DNA of 64,000 nt from Prevotella sp. P2-180 (GTDB lineage: Bacteria; Bacteroidota; Bacteroidia; Bacteroidales; Bacteroidaceae). Shown in pieces: positions 45,249-51,832 of the stretch (positions are counted from its first letter, which is position 1; each line of letters starts with the position of its first letter). The notes beneath the pieces are model-generated. The model did no database searches, had not been told where the DNA came from, and worked only from the letters and a program-made list of their open reading frames with translations. Location of the stretch: positions 1 to 64,000 of the forward strand of contig NZ_NPJI01000029.1 of NCBI RefSeq assembly GCF_002251435.1, read 5' to 3'. The position numbers and the translations under genes are program-made.

Positions 45249-45455
45249 TGCGAATTATCATTTGCTTCGGAGCGTAGGGCAATAGCCATTTCCAGTTCCG
45301 CGTTCGTAAAGAAGTACAACCTTCCATCTGCCAGTTCGGCTGTATCTGCCATAAAGGGTCTTGTTGAAAAGGATTTCGTCACCCACGAAAAGAATGAATA
45401 CTACGTCTATGACCTTTTCTTCCAGCTATGGATAGAAAAATGTTATTTAGGATAG
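45249..45455 (+). pseudogene. C-terminal remnant of an archaeal-type ATPase gene
   Basis: Read in the frame of the M15 gene directly after its TAG, the codons give ...AFVKKYNLPSASSAVSAIKGL, then VEKDFVTHEKNEYYVYDLFFQLW and a stop at 45453-45455. This matches the C-terminus of the intact ATPase at 49910-51031 (HGLPASSSVSLALKALIERE ... YIVYDRFFAIWL). No start or ATP-binding part remains. It is a leftover of the same gene family, probably cut off by recombination. Confidence 0.7.
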
Positions 45456-45505
45456 ATTATTGAAGTTCATATTGTATAATCATTGTGTTTTCATGATATA
45501 ATTGA

Positions 45506-45538
45506 AAGGTGCAGCCTCAGCAATCGGGGCTGCACCTT
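45506..45538. terminator. Repeated GC hairpin, copy 1
   Basis: AAGGTGCAGCC and GGCTGCACCTT form a perfect 11-bp stem. It lies between the remnant and the convergent ATPase gene and could end transcription both ways. Four more copies follow in 6.3 kb. The 30 bp before it are shared with copies 3 and 5. Confidence 0.75.
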
Positions 45539-45545
45539 ATAAGTT

Positions 45546-46742
45546 TTAGTAGTTCATACCCACAATCCATAGGGGCAGTTTCTTGCCTACGGGATATTCC
45601 ATATCATCAGCAAGGATATATGAGTCGGGAATATCGGCAATTTGATCGAACGATTTCTTACTGCCGCCCACTTCCAGTATCACTTTCCCGTCAATTCTGA
45701 AGTCACCCTCATCCTTGGAGTACTCCACTGTGTGGTTGACGCTCAGTTGGTTAACCACAAAACATTCCCTTATAGTACCTGTTACAAGGCGGCTCGATAA
45801 AGCATAAAGCATATTGGTGTTGTGAATGAATATCTTGTCGGGTTTCTGCATCTTTGTCACCGACTTGTTGTCGGAATAAACAAGATGCAGCAATTCTGCC
45901 CGCTGCATGGCATTCAGATAATTCACTACAGTATTCTTGTTTATTTCAAGATAAGAAGCTAGTTTTGATATGTTCACCTCATAAGGCAGATTATCAGCCA
46001 GAAAAAGCAACATTGCCTTCAGTTTTCGTGTGAATGCAGGGTCAACTCCGCAGAATGTGGTAATTTCCTGGTCGATGATAAAATTGGCCACATTCTCTAT
46101 CCTGCTGTAATATTCCGTTTCCACACCATCATAGAATGGATAATACCCTACCCTAAGATACTCTTCAAACATTTTCACAGGTCGGCATTTCGCATTTACT
46201 TCAGCACATATATTGTCTGCATTGCCGAGTATCTCTTCAAGTGAATATTTGGGTAATTGTATCCCTTTGTAGAAATGAAGGAATTCCCTGAAAGACAGCC
46301 CTTCCATCGTATATGACAACACCCTGCGCGAGAGGTCCGCATCAGCATTTAGGATCTGAATAAGCGACGAACCGGTGAAAGTGATTCTCAACTGCGGATA
46401 AAGGTCTATGATTTCCTTTATCTCAATGCTCCACTTGGGATATTTATGTACTTCATCCAGAAAGAGGTGCTCACCTCCCATTAGTGCAAACCGCTCGGCA
46501 AGTTCCAAAAGCGTGTGTGTAGTGAAATACATACTGTCAACAACGCAATACAGCGCCTTGCCGGCCGTCGTGCCGTAAGTCTTGCGAATATACTGGCGCA
46601 TAAGTGTTGTTTTGCCCACTCCACGCGATCCTTTGATGGCTACGAGTTGGCGTTCCCAATTTATATCATTTATTATTTCCCTTATGATATCCATCTTCAC
46701 CTGGGAAATAAACATTTGGTGCTTTCTGAACAGTGTTTCCAT
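45546..46742 (-). CDS. AAA_14/DUF4143-type P-loop ATPase
   Basis: Start 46742 (METLFRKHQMF) gives 398 residues; three earlier codons are possible. Walker A GSRGVGKTTLMR (near 39-50) and Walker B HLFLDEVHKYP (near 92) lie in an N-terminal AAA domain; a winged-helix-like part follows (NISKLASYLEINKNTVVNYLN near 265) and a C-terminal nuclease-like DUF4143 half with EVGGSKKSFDQI. Such proteins are abundant in Bacteroidota, often multicopy; role unknown. Its promoter carries two dyads. A broken copy of its N-terminus lies at 49190-49260. Confidence 0.85.
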   Translation of the reverse strand: METLFRKHQMFISQVKMDIIREIINDINWERQLVAIKGSRGVGKTTLMRQYIRKTYGTTAGKALYCVVDSMYFTTHTLLELAERFALMGGEHLFLDEVHKYPKWSIEIKEIIDLYPQLRITFTGSSLIQILNADADLSRRVLSYTMEGLSFREFLHFYKGIQLPKYSLEEILGNADNICAEVNAKCRPVKMFEEYLRVGYYPFYDGVETEYYSRIENVANFIIDQEITTFCGVDPAFTRKLKAMLLFLADNLPYEVNISKLASYLEINKNTVVNYLNAMQRAELLHLVYSDNKSVTKMQKPDKIFIHNTNMLYALSSRLVTGTIRECFVVNQLSVNHTVEYSKDEGDFRIDGKVILEVGGSKKSFDQIADIPDSYILADDMEYPVGKKLPLWIVGMNY

Positions 46743-46772
46743 ATATGCCAATGATTAAAATTCTTTTCGCTG

Positions 46773-46804
46773 CAAAAGTATAGAAACTTGCCGAGATAAC
46801 CAAA
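46773..46804 (-). promoter_or_regulatory. Promoter of the DUF4143 ATPase gene
   Basis: TACTTTTG (46773-46780) and TTTG (46801-46804) on the minus strand, 20 bp apart; 31 bp before the start codon. Confidence 0.65.
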
Positions 46805-46818
46805 AATAATCTCAAAAA

Positions 46819-46867
46819 GCTTATTGGAATAAGCGATTTTTAACCAAAACCGCTTATTCTGATAAGC
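46819..46867. promoter_or_regulatory. Two GCTTATT dyads upstream of ATPase promoter
   Basis: GCTTATTGGAATAAGC (46819-46834) and GCTTATTCTGATAAGC (46852-46867) are palindromes 33 bp apart, about three helical turns on the same face, right upstream of the -33 box. A third, GCTTATTCTAATAAGC (49267-49282), keeps the same place before the broken copy of the gene. This supports a binding site for a dimeric regulator. Confidence 0.6.
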
Positions 46868-46885
46868 AACGTAATTTATTTTTAT

Positions 46886-46998
46886 CCATTGCTTCGGAGC
46901 GTATGGCAAAAGCCAAAAGCATTTTGATTCTTTTTTCCATAAATCTCTCTCTAAATTATTATTTTTCAAAAATCGCTGCAAAAATATACTAAATTAAT
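46886..46998 (-). pseudogene. Orphan SusC leader and first codons
   Basis: The minus strand reads a leader ending AGAGAGATTT-ATG followed by MEKRIKML, the same as the leaders and first codons of the two SusC genes at 59492 and 61350 (shared TTTAGTATA, TTTGC, GAGAGAGATTT, ATGGAAAAAAGAATCAAAAT). After codon 8 the frame turns into AFAIRSEAM and stops soon; the SusC body is missing. Part of it (GCTTCGGAGCGTA) is also in the remnant at 45264-45276. It looks like a lost or moved SusC start module. Confidence 0.65.
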
Positions 46999-47016
46999 AT
47001 AATGTTTATACACGTA

Positions 47017-47048
47017 TTTGCACAATGAATAATTTATGATTATCTTTG
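47017..47048 (+). promoter_or_regulatory. Promoter of AAA-PDDEXK gene
   Basis: TTTG (47017-47020) and TATCTTTG (47041-47048), 20 bp apart, 46 bp before the ATG. Confidence 0.7.
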
Positions 47049-47094
47049 CAATATATATAGCACCTAAGAATACAAAATAATACAACTTATCGCA

Positions 47095-48654
47095 ATGAAG
47101 ACATTCAATACAACAGGTAAATGCATACCGTCACTTCATTATATGGTTGACATTAGTCATCAGGTGGAGGCTGCGGCTCAATTAGTGCGTGGCGGCAATT
47201 ATTTCTGCATTAATCGTGGGCGTCAGTTTGGTAAGACCACCACTCTGTCTGTATTGAAGAACAAGCTCGACAATGAGGGATACTCGGTGTTCTCCCTAAG
47301 TTTTGAGGGACTTGACGACGAGGTTTTCTCTTCTCTTTCGCGTCTGTTGTATGTTTCCATGTATATGATGCAGTCATGCGTCGAATGGGGTAATGTGCAT
47401 AATCTTTCCGAAGAGTCTGCAGCTGTGCTCAGGGAATTTAAGGACAGTGATTCGGGAGAACTGTCATCCATGAAATATTCCAAACTAATCGGTACATTGT
47501 GTATGACGAGCAAAGTTGTTGTTTTTATTGATGAGGTTGACTATGCCGGCAATCATCAGGAGTTTGTACAATTCCTCGGTTTATTAAGGGAAAACTTTCT
47601 CAATCGCGACAATCGTCCCGCATATCAGTCGGTAGTGCTTGCGGGGGTGTATGATGTGAAGAACCTTAAGCTCAAACTGCGTCCGGACGACCAGCATATG
47701 TATAATTCTCCATGGAATATCGCAGTGCCTTTTGACACCGACATGTGCTTGCCTGCACAAGGTATAGCCGATATGCTCAGTGAGTATATGTCCGACCACA
47801 AACTGCAATTTGACAATATCTCAGTGGCGCGCATGATATTTGACTATACCTCGGGTTATCCATTCTTGGTAAGTCGCATTTGCCAGATTATCGACACCTG
47901 TAATTATTCATGGGATAAGGATGGCGTACTTCGGGCGACTCATGATCTGCTTGTAGAGCGCAACACCTTGTTCGACGACATGGTGAAGAAACTAAATGAA
48001 TATCCACAGCTTAAGGATTTACTCAAGGCTATACTCTTTGAGGGCAAGAAACGCTCATTCTATACCGACGAAAAATACCTGCAGATAGGTGTGATGTTCA
48101 ACTTCATAAAGAATGATTATGGTAATGTAGCCATTGTTTGCCGACTGGTAGAGACAAGGTTATACAATCTGTTTATAGGAGAGAATGAGACTGCACGTAT
48201 ATTTGATATGGGACAACAAGACAAAAACAGTTTCATATGTGACGGACATATCGACATGCGCTTATTGCTTGAACGTTTCTGTTGGCATTTCAATGAGATA
48301 TACAATCCCGAGAAGGATGAGGAATTCCTTGAGCGTAATGGCAGGATGATTTTCCTCACATACCTTCGCCCGATAATTAATGGTGTCGGCAACTATTATT
48401 GCGAGGCGCAGACGCGTGATATGACACGCACCGATGTAATAATTGACTATCTTGGAAAACAGTATGTCGTTGAATTGAAGATATGGCGTGGCAATGCTTA
48501 TAATGAGCGAGGAGAAAAACAACTGAGTGATTATCTGGATTATTATAACCTTAACACAGGTTATATGATTAGCTTCTGTTTCAACAAGAATAAAAAGTCA
48601 GGCATTAATGAGGTTGTCATTGGTGACAAAATAATCATAGAAGCAATTGTATAG
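47095..48654 (+). CDS. AAA ATPase with C-terminal PD-(D/E)XK nuclease-like domain
   Basis: The 519-residue protein has an N-terminal AAA-ATPase-like domain (Walker A NRGRQFGKTTTLSVL near 39-54; Walker B VVVFIDEVDYAG near 140) and a C-terminal nuclease-like domain with IIDYLGKQYVVELKIWRG (D and ExK, near 452-470). Family members are frequent and multicopy in gut Bacteroidota; the cellular role is not established. The gene is followed by hairpin copy 2 and a 0.5-kb repeat that also follows the next ATPase gene. Confidence 0.85.
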   Translation: MKTFNTTGKCIPSLHYMVDISHQVEAAAQLVRGGNYFCINRGRQFGKTTTLSVLKNKLDNEGYSVFSLSFEGLDDEVFSSLSRLLYVSMYMMQSCVEWGNVHNLSEESAAVLREFKDSDSGELSSMKYSKLIGTLCMTSKVVVFIDEVDYAGNHQEFVQFLGLLRENFLNRDNRPAYQSVVLAGVYDVKNLKLKLRPDDQHMYNSPWNIAVPFDTDMCLPAQGIADMLSEYMSDHKLQFDNISVARMIFDYTSGYPFLVSRICQIIDTCNYSWDKDGVLRATHDLLVERNTLFDDMVKKLNEYPQLKDLLKAILFEGKKRSFYTDEKYLQIGVMFNFIKNDYGNVAIVCRLVETRLYNLFIGENETARIFDMGQQDKNSFICDGHIDMRLLLERFCWHFNEIYNPEKDEEFLERNGRMIFLTYLRPIINGVGNYYCEAQTRDMTRTDVIIDYLGKQYVVELKIWRGNAYNERGEKQLSDYLDYYNLNTGYMISFCFNKNKKSGINEVVIGDKIIIEAIV

Positions 48655-48690
48655 TAGGTATAATTATTAGTGTTTTCAGACATTAACCCC

Positions 48691-49182
48691 AAAGGTGCAG
48701 CCCCGGCAATCGGGGCTGCACCTTAATTTATTATACTCAACTTTCGCTTCTAACAATCTCCCTTACTTCCGAAACTTAAACATGTCAACTATATCTTATT
48801 CATTCTGATAGCTCGTTGGCTTTCGACTTCCAATAGAAGCCTGCTTCGCTATAACTCTACACTCTACATTAATTGAAGATAAACGATTTGTTTTCAGATA
48901 GTTACAGAATGTAGAGCTGAGAGGCACTCTACATTCGCTAACCTGTTGATTGTCAGCACGAAATTGCCAAATGATGTAGAGTGTAGGGTTGTAGCGGAGC
49001 AGGCTTATATACGAGCGAACAGAAACTTCAATAAGCAACAAGCAAGATGACTTCGGCCACTCTGTCACAGTTATGACAGTCGGCTGCCACAGTTATGACA
49101 GGCAACTGTCGTAAGGTGACAGTCGGTGTAACATAAGGCTACGTCGATTGGTTTGAGTGCTATAATCCGCAAGAACAATTAA
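48691..49182. repeat. Long direct repeat, copy 1 (492 bp)
   Basis: Starts with hairpin copy 2 (48692-48724) and is nearly identical to 51036-51626 except for a block of about 100 bp missing here. It contains short CTACAYTCTAC/GTAGAGTGTAG-type inverted motifs and, near 49066-49120, repeats of CACAGTTATGACAG and GACAGTCGG. No gene is seen in it. It ends exactly where a broken ATPase fragment begins. Confidence 0.85.
48692..48724. terminator. Repeated GC hairpin, copy 2
   Basis: AAGGTGCAGCCCCG and CGGGGCTGCACCTT pair perfectly over 14 bp with a 5-nt loop, 37 bp after the AAA-PDDEXK stop. Likely its terminator despite a weak T tract. Confidence 0.8.
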
Positions 49183-49189
49183 ATATCAT

Positions 49190-49260
49190 TTAAATTTCCC
49201 TGATGATATCCATCTCCACTTGGGAAATAAACATTTGGTTCTTTTAAACAGTATTTCCAT
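49190..49260 (-). pseudogene. N-terminal remnant of a DUF4143 ATPase gene
   Basis: The minus strand from ATG 49260 gives MEILFK, then after a frameshift KNQMFISQVEMDIIREI and a stop. This matches METLFRKHQMFISQVKMDIIREI of the intact gene at 46742. The upstream dyad GCTTATTCTAATAAGC is conserved too. The rest of the gene is lost at the edge of the long repeat. Confidence 0.75.
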
Positions 49261-49287
49261 AAAACCGCTTATTCTAATAAGCAATAT

Positions 49288-49310
49288 ATGTAACGACTGA
49301 ATAATCAATC
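49288..49310 (+). pseudogene. Start remnant of the archaeal-type ATPase gene
   Basis: ATGTAACGACTGAATAATC resembles the first codons of the gene at 49910 (ATGGAACGACTGAATAATCC) with a stop at codon 2. Only about 20 bp remain. Confidence 0.45.
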
Positions 49311-49387
49311 AAAGAAATATGGCTAAAAACACAAAAAAGTGCTTGAAATATTTGGAGGGAAATTGTATAATTACTATCTTCGCACCC

Positions 49388-49489
49388 GATAATCTTGTTT
49401 TGGTGTATAAAAGCCATATACGATAATTGTGTTTTGGTGTATATATACTACATACAATAATCTTGTTTTGGTGTATATATAATATGAAA
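49388..49489 (+). repeat. Three 34-bp tandem repeats before a broken ATPase gene
   Basis: Units start at 49388, 49422 and 49456, each with ATAATCTTGTTTTGGTGTAT (or one variant base pair). They end at the ATG 49484. They probably formed the control region of the following gene. No spacers, so not CRISPR. Confidence 0.75.
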
Positions 49490-49716
49490 CGTAAGATTTA
49501 CAACCAGTTACTGGAATGGAAGCAAACATCACAAGCCGTCATAACATTTGTCCAGTCGAAGTGAAATCAACGCAAAGATACACCACTTCCTCACTAAACA
49601 AATTCTGCAGGAAGTTTGACACATATCTGCATACACCATACATCATTCATAGTGGTGACCTAAAGGTGGAGGGAAACACATTGTTCATTCCGCTTTATAT
49701 GACACCGCTCTTATAA
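49484..49716 (+). pseudogene. ATPase (DUF4143) gene with internal deletion
   Basis: The first codons read MKRKIYNQLLEWKQTSQ, the typical start of DUF4143 ATPases, and then jump, with a frame change, to the family's C-terminus: CPVEVKSTQRYTTSSLNKFC ... HTPYIIHSGDLKVEGN ... FIPLYMTPLL. About 1 kb including the whole ATP-binding domain has been deleted. Hairpin copy 3 follows, as after intact genes. Confidence 0.75.
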
Positions 49717-49742
49717 TCATCATGATTTCCTGATGTAATAGA

Positions 49743-49775
49743 AAGGTGCAGCCTCGACAATCGGGGCTGCACCTT
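49743..49775. terminator. Repeated GC hairpin, copy 3
   Basis: AAGGTGCAGCC ... GGCTGCACCTT followed by TT; 27 bp after the broken ATPase frame's stop. Confidence 0.75.
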
Positions 49776-49850
49776 TTGCATTTTGTTTTATTAAATTGTC
49801 GTATTGATTACGGAATAGTGATAAATAATAATAATAATTAATGTTAATCC

Positions 49851-49901
49851 CTTGGAATTTTTCACTAAATGACTTATCTTTGCATTCCATAAAATATGGA
49901 A
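49851..49901 (+). promoter_or_regulatory. Promoter and start-site palindrome of ATPase gene
   Basis: CTTG (49851-49854) and TATCTTTG (49875-49882) are 20 bp apart. The palindrome TTCCATAAAATATGGAA (49885-49901) covers the expected transcription start and may be an operator. Confidence 0.6.
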
Positions 49902-49909
49902 CATAAAAT

Positions 49910-51031
49910 ATGGAACGACTGAATAATCCATTCGTCATCTATGGATACAAAGGTGCCGAATACTTCTGCGACAGGCAGAAGGAGACCGAGACAATAATGA
50001 GGGCTCTGCACAATGAACGCAACGTTGCGCTCATATCTCCGCGACGCATAGGCAAGACGGGGCTTATTCATCATGCTTTTGCCCAAATTACCAATGAACA
50101 TCCAGATATAAGATGTTTTTATATGGATATCAATGCAACGCGTAACCTTCAACAGTTTGTTGAACTATTCGCCAAGACTGTTATTGGTAAACTGGATACC
50201 CCATCACAATCTGTCTTGCGAAAGATAACAACACTCTTTTCATCGTATAAGCCAGTGTTGTCAATTGATGAACTGACAGGGATGCCCTCATTTTCAATAA
50301 CAGTTTCTAATGATCAAAAAGAGGAGTCGCTAAAGCATGTGCTTGATTATCTCAAAGATTCTGACAAGAGGATATATGTGGCAATAGATGAATTCCAACA
50401 AATATCAGAATATCCTGAAAAGAATGTTGAGGCATTGCTTCGTTCACACATACAATTCATTCCCAATGTGGTTTTTGTATTTGCAGGAAGCAAGCAACAT
50501 ATTATGGCAGAGATGTTTACTTCTGCCAAACGTCCTTTCTATCAAAGTTCTCAGATGCTTTCACTTTCACCTATTGACAAAAAGGTGTATTGTGAATTTG
50601 CCAATAACCTGATGGAGAAGAAATGTATGAAGTTAAGCGAGGATGTATTTGGATATGTTTATGACGTAGTTGATGGTCAGACATGGTATGTTCAGCATAT
50701 ACTAAATCGTTTATATGATATTGGTGGGGAGATTGACATTCGGCATGTGAATGATACTATAATGACATCGGTAATGGAGCAAGAGGTGGCATTTCTGAAT
50801 TATTACGAGTCGCTCACATATAATCAGTCGCAATTGCTGCTTGCTATAGCAAGAGACAAGGCAGTGGAGTCGGTATTATCTCAAGATTTCATCCATCGTC
50901 ATGGCTTACCAGCCTCAAGCAGTGTAAGCCTAGCCCTAAAGGCATTGATTGAAAGGGAGTTCGTATATAAATTCGATGGAAAGTATATTGTTTACGACCG
51001 ATTCTTCGCAATTTGGCTAAGAAATTTGTGA
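49910..51031 (+). CDS. Archaeal-type (ATPase_2) P-loop ATPase
   Basis: The 373-residue protein starts MERLNNPFVIYGYKGAEYFCDR and has Walker A SPRRIGKTGLIHHAF (near 43-57) and Walker B RIYVAIDEFQQISEYP (near 153-168), then a helical lid and a C-terminal winged-helix-like part (GLPASSSVSLALKALIEREFVYK). This is the archaeal ATPase/STAND-like family; function unknown. No nuclease domain. Its C-terminus resembles the remnant at 45249-45455. Hairpin copy 4 and the second long repeat follow at once. Confidence 0.85.
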   Translation: MERLNNPFVIYGYKGAEYFCDRQKETETIMRALHNERNVALISPRRIGKTGLIHHAFAQITNEHPDIRCFYMDINATRNLQQFVELFAKTVIGKLDTPSQSVLRKITTLFSSYKPVLSIDELTGMPSFSITVSNDQKEESLKHVLDYLKDSDKRIYVAIDEFQQISEYPEKNVEALLRSHIQFIPNVVFVFAGSKQHIMAEMFTSAKRPFYQSSQMLSLSPIDKKVYCEFANNLMEKKCMKLSEDVFGYVYDVVDGQTWYVQHILNRLYDIGGEIDIRHVNDTIMTSVMEQEVAFLNYYESLTYNQSQLLLAIARDKAVESVLSQDFIHRHGLPASSSVSLALKALIEREFVYKFDGKYIVYDRFFAIWLRNL

Positions 51032-51035
51032 AATT

Positions 51036-51626
51036 AAAGGTGCAGCCCCGGCAATCGGGGCTGCACCTTAATTTATTATACTCAACTTTCGCTTCTAACA
51101 ATCTCCCTTACTTACGAAACTTAAACTTGTCAACTATAGCTTATTCATTCTGATAGCTCGTTGGCTTTCGGCTTCCAATAGAAGCCTGCTTCGCTATAAC
51201 CCTACACCCTACATTAATTGAAGATAAACGATTTGTTTTCAGATAGTTACAGAATGTAGGGTGCCTCCTGACCCTTCATTCACCCTACATTCGCCCTACA
51301 TTATTGCTTTTTCGGCGCTTTTTCGGCTTGATGTAGGGTGAATGTAGGGATGATGTAGGGCTGAGAGGTACCCTACATTCACTAACCTGTTGATTGTCAG
51401 CACGAAATTGCCAAATGATGTAGGGTGTAGGGTTGTAGCGGAGCTGGCTTATATACGAGCGAACAGAAACTTCAATAAGCAACAAGCAAGATGACTTCGG
51501 CCACTCTGTCACGGTTATGACAGTCGGCTGCCACAGTTATGACAGGCAACTGTCGTAAGGTGACAGTCGGTGTAACATAAGGCTACGTCGATTGGTTTGA
51601 GTGCTATAATCCGCAAGAACAATTAA
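51036..51626. repeat. Long direct repeat, copy 2 (591 bp)
   Basis: Nearly identical to 48691-49182 but with about 100 extra bp (around 51260-51362) made of repeated CCCTACATTC/GAATGTAGGG motifs in both orientations. It begins with hairpin copy 4 (51037-51069). No gene seen. From 51627 to 51832 only hairpin copy 5 is evident. Confidence 0.85.
51037..51069. terminator. Repeated GC hairpin, copy 4
   Basis: Identical to copy 2 (14-bp arms), 6 bp after the ATPase stop; likely terminator. Confidence 0.8.
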
Positions 51627-51769
51627 GAGTGAATAGCCAAGAGTTATGATTACTCTTCTTTCATGGCGCAATTAGACAAAATAAACTTAACGTTTTTAAC
51701 TTCCTAAAGTTGAATCTGCGGTTGAATCCGCGCGCTTATATAATCATTGTGTTTTCCTAATATAATAGA

Positions 51770-51802
51770 AAGGTGCAGCCTCGGTAATCGGGGCTGCACC
51801 TT
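51770..51802. terminator. Repeated GC hairpin, copy 5
   Basis: AAGGTGCAGCC ... GGCTGCACCTT, 30 bp beyond the 3' end of the C10 peptidase gene on the opposite strand; could end that operon. Confidence 0.75.
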
Positions 51803-51832
51803 AATTATATAATAGAATGAGGGAGACTACGT

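Noticed and set aside
46697..46981. 94-residue minus-strand frame as a gene
   Set aside because: It runs across the orphan SusC leader, the dyads and the promoter of the ATPase gene in another frame; composition is not protein-like.
49388..49489. Short CRISPR-like array
   Set aside because: Three units abut each other with no spacers and there are no cas genes.
45249..51830. Known phage-defence system
   Set aside because: ATPases and a nuclease-like domain are present, but no recognisable operon of a described system; left as an open question.
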